A DNA stretch of 28,811 nt, from contig SFGV01000022.1 of NCBI GenBank assembly GCA_004557545.1, forward strand, positions 1 through 28,811, read 5' to 3'. The position numbers were made by a program, and so were the translations under genes. Below the pieces are notes generated by a model. The model was not told the origin of the DNA and made no database searches. It worked only from the letters and a program-made list of their open reading frames with translations. Positions 21,620 to 28,811 of the stretch are shown piece by piece (the stretch's first letter is position 1; each line of letters begins with the position of its first letter). This DNA comes from Succinatimonas hippei. Its GTDB lineage: Bacteria > Pseudomonadota > Gammaproteobacteria > Enterobacterales > Succinivibrionaceae.

Positions 21620-23149
21620 ATGGCCTCTGACAATGAACTTATCCTGAGGATGGAACATATCAACATGTTCTTCCCCGGGGTCAAAGCGCTCAAGGACGTC
21701 ACTTTCAATTTAAGGCGCGGCGAGATCCACTCGCTAATGGGCGAGAACGGCGCCGGGAAGTCGACGCTCATCAAAGTGTTAACCGGGGTCTACGCCAAAA
21801 CCTCAGGCGATATCATTTACTGCGGCAATTACATAACTCCTAAATCCACGCTTGAGAGCCAGAAGATGGGTATCTCAACCGTGTATCAGGAAGTCAATCT
21901 CTGCCAGAACCTTACGGTGGCTGAGAATATTTACATCGGGCGTGAGCCGCGCGGGCGTTTTGGCGGCATTGACTGGCGCAAGATGTCTGTCGATGCTGAA
22001 AAACTGCTTAAGAATTCACTGGGCATCGATATTGACGTCAACCAGACGCTGAGTTTCTATCCGGTGGCGATGCAGCAGATGATCGCCATCGCCAGAGCAA
22101 TCGATACCAGATGCAAGATCCTGATACTCGATGAGCCTACCTCCTCGCTTTCAGACCGCGAGACTGAGAAACTCTTTAAGATCATGCGCGATCTGCGTGA
22201 TACCGGGATCTCGATAATCTTCATATCCCACTTCCTCGAGCAGATCTACGAGATTTGCGACCGCATCACGGTATTGCGCGATGGCGAGTACGTGGGCGAG
22301 TATGAGGTAAAGAACCTGCCCAGAATTGAGCTCATTTCAAAGATGATGGGAAAGGAAGTAAAGGAAGGTGAGATTGAGAGTGCGCAGTCAAAATCCAAGC
22401 CACGCGAAAGCGTATTCCTCAAAACCGACCATCTGACGGTGCCTGGCAAGGTAAAAGATCTCTCAATGCAGATCCATGAAGGCGAGGTTATAGGCCTTGC
22501 TGGTCTTTTGGGTTCCGGGCGCACAGAGATAGCCGAGGCGCTTTTCGGGCTTACCCCGGCAAACTCCGGAACCATTGAGGTTGAGGGCGTAAAGGTAAGC
22601 GTTAAATCACCAATGGATATGATGGACAGGCATGTGGCGTTCTGCCCTGAGGATCGTAAAGCCGCCGGTGTTTTCGGAGATCTGACGGTGCGCGAGAACA
22701 TCATAATCGCCCTTCAGGCCAAAAACGGCATGTTCAGGCATATGCCAAGGATTAAACAAAACGAGCTTGCCGATTATTACATAGACCTGCTGCGCATTAA
22801 GGTGTCAGACCGCGAGCAGAGGATCTCAAACCTCTCAGGCGGTAATCAGCAGAAGGTGATCATCGCCAGGTGGCTTGCCACCCAGCCTTCGCTTCTGATC
22901 TTAGATGAGCCTACCCGCGGCATCGATGTCGGAACCAAGACTGAGATCGAGGCTCTGGCGGTATCGCTTGCCCGTGAAAAGGGAATGTCCGTCGTGTTCA
23001 TCTCAGGCGAGATGGGCGAGATGGTCAGAACCTGTTCACGCATTCTGGTGATCCGTGATCATGTGAAGATCACCGAACTTGCTGAGGATGAGATATCCGA
23101 GGCGCACATCATGCAGGCCATTGCGGGGGACTACCATGGACATGCTTAA
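21620..23149 (+). CDS. ytfR: Sugar ABC transporter ATPase, double nucleotide-binding domain
   Basis: The ATG at 21620 (509 residues) has GGAGG 5 bases upstream; the frame is open from a TTG at 21608 inside that site. Two ABC domains are fused, as usual for CUT2 sugar importers (RbsA/MglA/YtfR). Domain 1 has Walker A GENGAGKST at 41-49, a relaxed signature region (PVAMQQMIAIARA) and Walker B ILILDEPTSSL. Domain 2 has the degenerate P-loop GLLGSGRTE, a full LSGGNQQK signature and LLILDEPTRGIDVG. The degenerate second P-loop is normal in this family, so only one composite site is expected to hydrolyse ATP. It couples to YtfT and YjfF. The ytfT start lies within its last codons. Confidence 0.93.
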   Translation: MASDNELILRMEHINMFFPGVKALKDVTFNLRRGEIHSLMGENGAGKSTLIKVLTGVYAKTSGDIIYCGNYITPKSTLESQKMGISTVYQEVNLCQNLTVAENIYIGREPRGRFGGIDWRKMSVDAEKLLKNSLGIDIDVNQTLSFYPVAMQQMIAIARAIDTRCKILILDEPTSSLSDRETEKLFKIMRDLRDTGISIIFISHFLEQIYEICDRITVLRDGEYVGEYEVKNLPRIELISKMMGKEVKEGEIESAQSKSKPRESVFLKTDHLTVPGKVKDLSMQIHEGEVIGLAGLLGSGRTEIAEALFGLTPANSGTIEVEGVKVSVKSPMDMMDRHVAFCPEDRKAAGVFGDLTVRENIIIALQAKNGMFRHMPRIKQNELADYYIDLLRIKVSDREQRISNLSGGNQQKVIIARWLATQPSLLILDEPTRGIDVGTKTEIEALAVSLAREKGMSVVFISGEMGEMVRTCSRILVIRDHVKITELAEDEISEAHIMQAIAGDYHGHA

Positions 23150-24200
23150 GAAATTTTCAAAAAGCTCTCTGGCCCTGCCTCTGGTAGCGCTGGCGATCCT
23201 TTTGCTGTTCAACGCGATCTTTGTGGATGATTTCTTCAAGATCCAGATGATGGACAACGGCAATCTGTACGGACGTCCCATCGATATTCTGCACCGCTGC
23301 TCATCACTCATCATCATCGCTCTGGGCATGACCTTCGTCATCGCCACCGGCGGTGTTGATATTTCAGTAGGCGCGGTGATAGCCATATCATCGGCTACCT
23401 GTTGCGTGATGTTAGGCGGGGACATCTCAGGGATCCCGCATCATCCCTTCGTGGTGGCGATCCTCTGTTCTCTGGGAGTGGGTATTCTCGCCGGGCTATG
23501 GAACGGTCTTCTGGTCGCCAAATTCAAGATCCAGGCCATGGTCGCCACGCTGATCCTGATGACCGCCGGACGCGGTATCGCCCAGCTTATGACTGACGGC
23601 CAGATCATTACTGTGTACTACAAGCCGTTTTCATACATAGGTGACAATATCCCGGGAGTCATGGTTCCTACCGCGATGATCATTGCCCTCGCGATGATCC
23701 TGCTTGTGGTGCTGCTTGACCGCAAGACCTCGATAGGTCTAATGATCCAGGCCGTCGGCATCAACCCGGTAGCCTCGCGCTACGCCGGTATCAAGGTAAC
23801 TGCGGTTTTGTTCGCCGTGTATGTATTCTCAGGCTTCTGCGCCGGTACCTCTGGTCTTATCGAGGGCTCGCTAATCCGCGCGGCCGATGCCAACAACGCC
23901 GGCCTTAACATGGAAATGGACGCGATTTTGTCGGTGACTCTGGGCGGAACGCTCATGATCGGCGGCAGATACTTCATCGGCGGCACCATCATTGGCGCCA
24001 TTACCATTCAGACTCTGACAACCACGATGTACGCCCTGGGCGTGCCATCTGACTGCCTGCCGGCGGTCAAAGCGGTGGTCATACTGCTGATCATCGTGTT
24101 CCAGTCTGAGAAGTTCAAACAGATGTTCCGTGAATACCGTATGAAGAAGGATCAGGAAAACAGCACAAAGGGTGGAAGCAAGGAGGCAGCAAATGTCTAA
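23136..24200 (+). CDS. ytfT: Sugar ABC transporter permease
   Basis: The ATG at 23136 (354 residues) has GGGGGA at 23125-23130 five bases before it and overlaps ytfR by 14 bp; the longer open frame upstream is not needed. The protein is a BPD_transp_2 (RbsC/YtfT) permease with about eight to ten membrane helices. Family marks are ALGMTFVIATGGVDISVGAV (the conserved GGIDLSVG segment), GLWNGLLVAKFKIQAMVATL, and LGGTLMIGGRYFIGGTIIGA near the end. It forms the inner-membrane channel together with YjfF. Both permeases of this system are single genes placed in tandem and share about the same length, as in E. coli. Confidence 0.92.
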   Translation: MDMLKKFSKSSLALPLVALAILLLFNAIFVDDFFKIQMMDNGNLYGRPIDILHRCSSLIIIALGMTFVIATGGVDISVGAVIAISSATCCVMLGGDISGIPHHPFVVAILCSLGVGILAGLWNGLLVAKFKIQAMVATLILMTAGRGIAQLMTDGQIITVYYKPFSYIGDNIPGVMVPTAMIIALAMILLVVLLDRKTSIGLMIQAVGINPVASRYAGIKVTAVLFAVYVFSGFCAGTSGLIEGSLIRAADANNAGLNMEMDAILSVTLGGTLMIGGRYFIGGTIIGAITIQTLTTTMYALGVPSDCLPAVKAVVILLIIVFQSEKFKQMFREYRMKKDQENSTKGGSKEAANV

Positions 24201-25215
24201 AAAGAACTCAGGCGGTCTGCTCGCGTCGCCGCATTTCCCGTTCTATGTAACGGCGGTGCTGTTCATCATCCTGTTTGGCGCGGGAAGCGTCATGTTCGAC
24301 GGCTTTTTCAGCGCGATGAACTTCCTGAATCTGTTTAACGATAACGCTCCTCTGATCATCGTTACCGTAGGCATCACCTTCGCCATACTCTCAGGCTTCG
24401 GCGGCATTGACCTGTCGGTGGGAGCCGTGGTCGCGCTGACCTGCATGACGCTGGCGGTGCTGATGCGTGACACGCAGATAAGCCCGTTTGTGTGCATGCT
24501 CATTGTGCTGGTCATTGGCACCGCGGTCGGAGCCCTGAACGGATTTTTAATCACGTTCTTCAGGCTTCAGCCCTTCATCGTGACCCTGGGAACCATGTTC
24601 TTATGCCGTGGTCTTACCGCGATCCTCTCGCGTGACAGCGTGCCTATTGACAACGAACTTTATGGAGAGCTGGCTTTCATGTCAGTGCCGATTGGTGACG
24701 GCTTCCTCTCGCTCTCGGCGATTGTGGCTCTGATTGTGGTGGTGATAGCGACCATCGTGCTGCGTTACACCTCATTTGGCCGCGGAGTATACGCCGTCGG
24801 CGGTAATGAGCAGAGCGCCAGACTCATGGGACTTAAGGTAAACGCCATCCGTCTTAAGGTTTACATGATCTCAGGCTTCTGCGCGTCGCTTGGCGGAATC
24901 GCCTACTCGATGTCGATGCTCTCTGGTTACACCCAGCACGGCCTTGGCATGGAGATGGACGCCATCGCCTCCTCTGTCATCGGCGGAACCCAACTGATGG
25001 GCGGTGTCGGCTTTATTCCGGGAACCCTGCTTGGCGTGATGATTCAGGGCTCAATTCTTGAGATCATCTCCTTCCAGGGTACGCTATCGGCCTGGTGGAC
25101 CAAGATAGTAGTAGGCATACTGCTCTGCCTGTTCATTGTCATGCAGGCCGTGGTAACCGCCCGCAAGAACAGGTTCATGAGCATGAGCGCTGAGGACAGC
25201 GCCAAAAAGAAATAA
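24193..25215 (+). CDS. yjfF: Sugar ABC transporter permease, second subunit
   Basis: The ATG at 24193 (340 residues) has AGGAGG at 24181-24186, six bases upstream, and overlaps the ytfT stop by 8 bp. It is the second BPD_transp_2 permease: VTVGITFAILSGFGGIDLSV then GAVVAL, FRLQPFIVTLGTMFLCRGLT, FGRGVYAVGGNEQSARLMGL and IGGTQLMGGVGFIPGTLLGV. The last motif (SSVIGGTQLMGGVG) is specific for YjfF-like permeases rather than RbsC. It should pair with YtfT to form a heterodimeric channel. A strong terminator follows at 25253, ending the operon. Confidence 0.92.
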   Translation: MSKKNSGGLLASPHFPFYVTAVLFIILFGAGSVMFDGFFSAMNFLNLFNDNAPLIIVTVGITFAILSGFGGIDLSVGAVVALTCMTLAVLMRDTQISPFVCMLIVLVIGTAVGALNGFLITFFRLQPFIVTLGTMFLCRGLTAILSRDSVPIDNELYGELAFMSVPIGDGFLSLSAIVALIVVVIATIVLRYTSFGRGVYAVGGNEQSARLMGLKVNAIRLKVYMISGFCASLGGIAYSMSMLSGYTQHGLGMEMDAIASSVIGGTQLMGGVGFIPGTLLGVMIQGSILEIISFQGTLSAWWTKIVVGILLCLFIVMQAVVTARKNRFMSMSAEDSAKKK

Positions 25216-25252
25216 GGTCAGGTCATAAGAAACTGACTTACTCATGACAGCT

Positions 25253-25280
25253 ACAGCCCGCGAACGCGGGCTGTTTATTT
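25253..25280 (+). terminator. Intrinsic terminator of the ytf operon
   Basis: ACAGCCCGCG (25253-25262) and CGCGGGCTGT (25265-25274) form a perfect 10-bp stem with a minimal loop, followed by TTATTTAT. It lies 37 bases after the yjfF stop. Confidence 0.85.
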
Positions 25281-25436
25281 ATAAGATAGTTACTCCATGA
25301 ACCTGAACGCAGGGGATCCGGTGGTCTCTATCGCAAAAGTAAGCGATTGCCATCACAACTTTCCGCAGACCTCCTTTTTTGCCCTCTAAATGTTACCGGT
25401 AAAATTTCTCTTTTTTCTCAAAATGTTGCACAGGTC

Positions 25437-25459
25437 AAAACTCTGGACTCAGAGTTTTT
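25437..25459. promoter_or_regulatory. Terminator-like hairpin upstream of tctC
   Basis: The gap 25281-25527 has no gene. Within it AAAACTCTG (25437-25445) and CAGAGTTTT (25450-25458) form a perfect 9-bp stem with the loop GACT, followed by one more T. It lies 69 bases before the tctC ATG. It may be an attenuator in the leader, a terminator read from either side, or a protein-binding dyad. I found no promoter pair that fits well, so which reading is right depends on where RNA starts. Confidence 0.45.
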
Positions 25460-25527
25460 CTAACATTCAAGAGTGGCGCATACGTTTGCATAGAGTGCGT
25501 CCAATCAAACAAACATAGGGATTTATT

Positions 25528-26496
25528 ATGAAAAAATTCACAGCGCTGTGCGCGGCCATCGCCGCTGTAGCAGCTTTCGCGTCAGCTCCGGCTTTCGCCA
25601 AATACCCTGATCACGCGATCACTCTGATCTGCCCGTGGGGCGCCGGAGGTGGGTCAGACGCTCAGGTGCGCTTCATCGCGGGTCTTATGGAGAAAGACCT
25701 GGGGCAGCCAGTAAAGGTAGTAAACAAGACCGGTGGCGGCGGCGCAGTAGGCTGGTCAGCTATAGCCCGCTCAAAGCCTGATGGGTATACCATGGGTCAG
25801 CTTACCGCCGAGCTTGCCATGGATCACTGGATCACCCCGGCGGTAAAGGTAAGCTACAAGGACTTTGATCCTCTGGTGCTTATGAATGAAGATCCGGCTA
25901 CCGTAACCATCAGCGCGAGCGCGCCTTATAAAACCTATGACGAGTTTGTCTCCTACCTTAAGGCAAATCCGGGCAAGGTCCGCGGCGGCGCGACATCAGT
26001 AGGCGGTATCTGGCATGTGGCCATGGGACTTTGGTTAAAGTCCATCGGACTTCCGGTTGACTCCATTACCTACATTCCAACATCAGGATCCGCCGAGGCC
26101 TATAAGGAGATGGCCGCCGGTGGCATCGATTCGTGCTTTACCTCAGTGCCTGAGTCATCGACCATGTACAAGTCAGGAAAGGCCGTTGGACTGGCGGTTA
26201 TGTCAGACAAGCGTGATCCGAAGTTCCCGGATATCCCGACCATGAAGGAGCTTGGTCATGACATTCAGGTTGGTACCTGGCGCGGACTTGGACTGCCTAA
26301 GGGAGTTCCCGCCGACCGCCGCGAGGTTCTGCTTTCCGCCATCAAGAAAGCCATGGACGATCCTGCCTACAAGAAGTTCATGGAGGACAGAGGCTTTGGC
26401 ATCAAGGTTCTTGAGGGTAAGGATTTTGAGGCTTATATGGCCAAATCCGATGAGCAGCTCGGAGCCACGCTAAAGGATCTCGGACTTGCCAAATAA
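25528..26496 (+). CDS. tctC: Tripartite tricarboxylate transporter, periplasmic binding protein (Bug family)
   Basis: The 322-residue protein has a signal peptide ending PAFA. The mature part opens KYPDHAITLICPWGAGGGSD, the typical start of TctC/Bug proteins, where the first loop contacts a carboxylate. VVNKTGGGGAVGWSAIARSK then PDGYT is the second family mark, and WRGLGLPKGVPADRREVL the third. It should capture a dicarboxylate or tricarboxylate-like solute and deliver it to TctBA. The ligand cannot be read from the sequence: Bug proteins bind many carboxylates and even neutral compounds. AGGG at 25517-25520 lies 7 bases before the ATG. A hairpin follows the gene, so it is likely made in excess over tctB and tctA. 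No TctDE two-component regulator is nearby. Confidence 0.92.
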   Translation: MKKFTALCAAIAAVAAFASAPAFAKYPDHAITLICPWGAGGGSDAQVRFIAGLMEKDLGQPVKVVNKTGGGGAVGWSAIARSKPDGYTMGQLTAELAMDHWITPAVKVSYKDFDPLVLMNEDPATVTISASAPYKTYDEFVSYLKANPGKVRGGATSVGGIWHVAMGLWLKSIGLPVDSITYIPTSGSAEAYKEMAAGGIDSCFTSVPESSTMYKSGKAVGLAVMSDKRDPKFPDIPTMKELGHDIQVGTWRGLGLPKGVPADRREVLLSAIKKAMDDPAYKKFMEDRGFGIKVLEGKDFEAYMAKSDEQLGATLKDLGLAK

Positions 26497-26504
26497 GTCC
26501 GTTT

Positions 26505-26540
26505 CAGGGGCCGCTGACGCGGCCCTGTCTTTCATTTTTC
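26505..26540 (+). terminator. Hairpin after tctC (partial terminator)
   Basis: CAGGGGCCGC and GCGGCCCTG pair around TGAC with one bulged G (26505-26527), and a T-rich tail TCTTTCATTTTT follows. It lies 8 bases after the tctC stop and 11 bases before tctB, so it must let part of the transcripts through if tctB and tctA are to be expressed from the tctC promoter. Confidence 0.65.
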
Positions 26541-26550
26541 TGGAATAACA

Positions 26551-27012
26551 ATGCGAATCCATGATCTCCTGTTGGGACTGCTCATAATCACAGTTTCAAC
26601 GGCTATTTATTTCGCCGCGGTGGATTTTCCTGATCAGAACGATGGAAAACCCGGGGCATGGCTTTTCCCGTGCGCGCTTTCAATCCTCTTTGGGATCTGC
26701 GGCCTCTGTCTTGCGATAAAAGGACTTATCCATTTTAAAGAGCAGAAGCTTTTCTCTTTAATACCTGGGCTGACCGCGCCTGGCGCGCTGCGCATTGTCG
26801 CGGTGATCGCTCTTGTGTGTTTTTATGTTCTTTTCTCAGAGGATCTGGGCTTTCTCATAAGTATGTGCGCGGTGATCTTCGTGATGATGATCATCATGCG
26901 CAACCGGATCATCACAAGTCTCATCATCGCTCCCGTATCAACGGTTGCCATATATCTCATATTTGGCAAAATGCTTTTGGTCCCTCTTCCTGAAGGGTTA
27001 CTGGGGTTCTAG
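26551..27012 (+). CDS. tctB: Tripartite tricarboxylate transporter, small membrane subunit
   Basis: This 153-residue protein has four or five hydrophobic helices (about 5-24, 38-60, 80-98, 100-118 and 122-145), which fits TctB. The first loop DFPDQNDGKPGAWLFPCALS contains the conserved P-x-x-FP segment of the family. Sequence is weakly conserved in TctB, so position between tctC and tctA is the main support. Its ribosome binding site is poor (TGGAA), in line with lower expression than tctC. It ends in TAG, whose last two bases begin the AGGAGG site of tctA. Confidence 0.87.
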   Translation: MRIHDLLLGLLIITVSTAIYFAAVDFPDQNDGKPGAWLFPCALSILFGICGLCLAIKGLIHFKEQKLFSLIPGLTAPGALRIVAVIALVCFYVLFSEDLGFLISMCAVIFVMMIIMRNRIITSLIIAPVSTVAIYLIFGKMLLVPLPEGLLGF

Positions 27013-27020
27013 GAGGCTTT

Positions 27021-28520
27021 ATGTTCACACCGGATCTCTTTATGCAGGGACTGTCACTGGTGATGGATCCCTTTGTGCTGTTAGTGGTTATCTGCTCAGG
27101 ACTTTACGGTCTTTTCATAGGCGCAATGCCGGGGCTTACCGCTACCATGGCGGTGGCGCTTTTAGTTCCAATCACCTTTTACATGGAACCGGTTCCCGCC
27201 ATAGCGTCAATTATTACCATGTCAGCGTCAGCCATTTTCGCGGGCGACCTGCCGGGCACCTTGCTGCATATCCCGGGCACACCCTCGTCAGCCGCCTATT
27301 GTGATGATTCCTACGCTCTCTCAAAGCAGGGCAAGGCCTCGCTGGTGCTTGGAATTGACCTTGTATTGTCGGCCATGGGCGGGCTGTTTGGCTCAATAGT
27401 TCTCATGTGCGCGGCTCCGGCGCTTGCCGAGGTGGCGCTGCAGTTCTCATCCTATGAGTTCTTCTGGCTGGCGGTGCTGGGACTCTCCTGCGCGGTTTTA
27501 ATCTCAGGCCGCTCTGTGTTAAAGGGACTGATCTCGCTGCTCTTTGGACTGCTTTTAACCTGTGTGGGTGCTGATATCACTCTGGGCTTCCCCAGATTTA
27601 CCTTTGACAATATCGCGCTTTTGGAGGGCTTCTCCTTTATCCCGGCGATGATCGGTATGTTCGGCCTTGCCGAGGTCTTTAAAAATGTCTCCCAGGGTGA
27701 GGCTAAAGACGCTGAGCTTATAAGTTATTCCAAAAAAGTTTTCAGCGGGGTTGGCCATGTGGTGCGCAAGCTTAAATTCCAGCTCTTACGCTCCCAGATA
27801 ATCGGAACCCTAGTGGGAGTATTGCCGGGAGCAGGTGGCGATATCGCGGCCTGGATCTGCTACGGAGTGGGCAAACGCTTCTCAAAGCACCCTGAGGAGT
27901 ACGGAAAGGGCAGTGTGGAGGCCATAGGCAACTGCACCACCGCCAACAACGCCGCGATTTCAGGTGCTTTCATTCCGGCTCTGGTTTTCGGGATCCCAGG
28001 TGACTCGCTGACCGCAATCATAATCGGCGTGCTATTTATGAAAGGGCTTGAGCCGGGACCATCGCTTTTCTCGCAGCATGGCGATTTTCTATACGCCATT
28101 TATATAGTCTTCCTGCTGGCGAATATTCTGCTGATCCCGCTTGGCTATCTGGTGATCCGTTGCGCCACCAGGGTATTAAAGGTGCCATCGAGCGTCTTAA
28201 ATCCGGTGATCCTGGGCTTCTGCATGGTCGGCGCCTACGCTATCAATAATGATAATTTCGATATTGAGTGCATGCTGGGCTTTGGTATCGCAGCTTACTT
28301 TATGATAGCTCACGGGATCCCGGTCGCTCCGGCGGTACTGGGTCTTGTATTAGGACATATGCTTGAAAACACCTTCATGCAGTCAATGATCAAGTCAGAA
28401 TGGGATCCTTTATCCTTCTTCTCCCGTCCGATCTCCTGCAGCCTTGGCGTCATAACAATTTTGCTGTGGTTCATGCCACTTATATTAAAAGGCGCTAAAA
28501 AGCTTATGAAAAAGGCCTGA
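27021..28520 (+). CDS. tctA: Tripartite tricarboxylate transporter, large membrane subunit
   Basis: The 499-residue protein has about eleven to twelve membrane helices and the two signature loops of TctA: GAMPGLTATMAVALLVPITF near residues 34-53 and GVLPGAGGDIAAWICYG in the middle. FGIPGDSLTAIIIGVLFMKG then LEPGPSLF is also typical. TctA forms the transport path and is thought to work by ion symport. In some species the middle loop reads GxxPGxGG-xxA-xxxY, as here. AGGAGG lies 4 bases before the ATG. It is the last gene of the tctCBA operon; the strong hairpin at 28583 ends transcription. Confidence 0.93.
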   Translation: MFTPDLFMQGLSLVMDPFVLLVVICSGLYGLFIGAMPGLTATMAVALLVPITFYMEPVPAIASIITMSASAIFAGDLPGTLLHIPGTPSSAAYCDDSYALSKQGKASLVLGIDLVLSAMGGLFGSIVLMCAAPALAEVALQFSSYEFFWLAVLGLSCAVLISGRSVLKGLISLLFGLLLTCVGADITLGFPRFTFDNIALLEGFSFIPAMIGMFGLAEVFKNVSQGEAKDAELISYSKKVFSGVGHVVRKLKFQLLRSQIIGTLVGVLPGAGGDIAAWICYGVGKRFSKHPEEYGKGSVEAIGNCTTANNAAISGAFIPALVFGIPGDSLTAIIIGVLFMKGLEPGPSLFSQHGDFLYAIYIVFLLANILLIPLGYLVIRCATRVLKVPSSVLNPVILGFCMVGAYAINNDNFDIECMLGFGIAAYFMIAHGIPVAPAVLGLVLGHMLENTFMQSMIKSEWDPLSFFSRPISCSLGVITILLWFMPLILKGAKKLMKKA

Positions 28521-28582
28521 TGAACAGGACTGCCTCAGGCAATAGCGGTTATCGCTAAAAAAGCTTTTTAAGAGCGTGACGT

Positions 28583-28624
28583 AAAAATACCGCGGATCTG
28601 AAAATCAGATCCGCGGTAATTTTG
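28583..28624. terminator. Strong bidirectional terminator after tctA
   Basis: TACCGCGGATCTGA (28588-28601) and TCAGATCCGCGGTA (28605-28618) form a perfect 14-bp stem with an AAA loop, preceded by AAAAA and followed by ATTTT. A smaller hairpin TAGCG/CGCTA lies upstream, in the 28538-28558 stretch. The larger one should end tctCBA transcription and could also stop RNA from the opposite strand. Confidence 0.85.
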
Positions 28625-28729
28625 GGTATGATGCCTTATCATCATTTCCACTGAAGATAAAACAGTCAGGACAAGAGCGCTCAATTCGGTTTGGGCGCTT
28701 ATAGCCTAATCAAACATCAAAGGGTAATC

Positions 28730-28811
28730 ATGTATAAATCTGCGCTGGGTTTTATATGCGCCGCGGTATGTTTAATCTCTGAGAGCGCGCGTTGTGAGGT
28801 CGTAAAACTTT
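28730..28811 (+). CDS. N-terminus of a secreted protein (cut by window edge)
   Basis: The ATG at 28730 has AAAGGG (28719-28724) upstream as a ribosome binding site. Only 27 residues are visible. They form a signal peptide: a lysine at 3, a hydrophobic core (ALGFICAAVCLI) and ESARC-EVVKL as the likely cleavage area. RC-E does not make a good lipobox, so cleavage by signal peptidase I is likelier. The family cannot be named from this piece. It lies beyond a strong terminator and so belongs to a separate unit. Confidence 0.6.
   Translation, partial: MYKSALGFICAAVCLISESARCEVVKL

Noticed and set aside
22246..22704. 152-codon minus-strand open frame inside ytfR
   Set aside because: Antisense to the well-conserved second ATPase domain; no motif or ribosome binding site.
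25474..25490. Sigma54-like TGGC ... TTTGCA upstream of tctC
   Set aside because: The GG and GC pairs are 13 bp apart from first G to first G instead of 12, which sigma54 does not normally tolerate.
26945..27304. 119-codon plus-strand open frame across the tctB-tctA junction
   Set aside because: Overlaps two recognised transporter genes in another frame and gives no family resemblance.

Overview
The window looks like chromosomal DNA of a Gram-negative gammaproteobacterium. It has Srf-family proteins, lipoproteins with signal peptides, a YtfQ-type sugar importer and a tripartite tricarboxylate (TctCBA) importer. Codon choice and the gene set suggest something near the Aeromonadales/Succinivibrionaceae, but that is a weak inference from memory and no marker gene is present. 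No rRNA, tRNA, CRISPR array, IS element or phage gene was found.

Region 1 (1-2053) is AT-rich and decayed. It holds the start of a minus-strand AlbA_2/Schlafen-type ATP-binding protein cut by the window edge, and a phased block of short TGAAGT-type repeats upstream of it. It also holds a minus-strand SMI1/KNR4 (SUKH) gene broken by a frameshift, and a type IV toxin-antitoxin remnant. In that remnant the AbiEi-like (DUF6088-like) antitoxin is open, while the AbiEii nucleotidyltransferase downstream carries two in-frame stops and a frameshift.

Region 2 (2054-20006) is the most interesting part: eleven same-strand genes, nine of them packed with overlaps or gaps of 0-13 bp, followed by two lipoprotein genes after a 115-bp gap. 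In order they are SrfB (actin/Hsp70-fold ATPase), SrfC (dynamin-like GTPase), a single-pass membrane protein with a disordered periplasmic linker, a secreted vWA protein, and an ABC ATPase with its MacB/FtsX-type permease. Then come a secreted formylglycine-generating-enzyme-fold protein lacking the catalytic cysteines, a single-pass membrane vWA protein, an SrfA-like single-pass membrane protein and two coiled-coil lipoproteins. Together they put an ATPase and a GTPase in the cytoplasm, three bitopic proteins and an ABC transporter in the inner membrane, and vWA, FGE-fold and lipoprotein parts in the periplasm or outer membrane. I infer an envelope-spanning assembly built around SrfABC; its function is not known from the sequence.

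Region 3 (20182-25280) is a ytfQ-ytfR-ytfT-yjfF operon for a furanose-type sugar. It has a LacI/GalR-type operator upstream, a chain of hairpins between the binding-protein and ATPase genes, and a strong terminator at the end.

Region 4 (25528-28624) is a tctC-tctB-tctA tripartite tricarboxylate transporter operon with a hairpin after tctC and a strong terminator. The window ends in the signal peptide of a further secreted protein (28730 onward).
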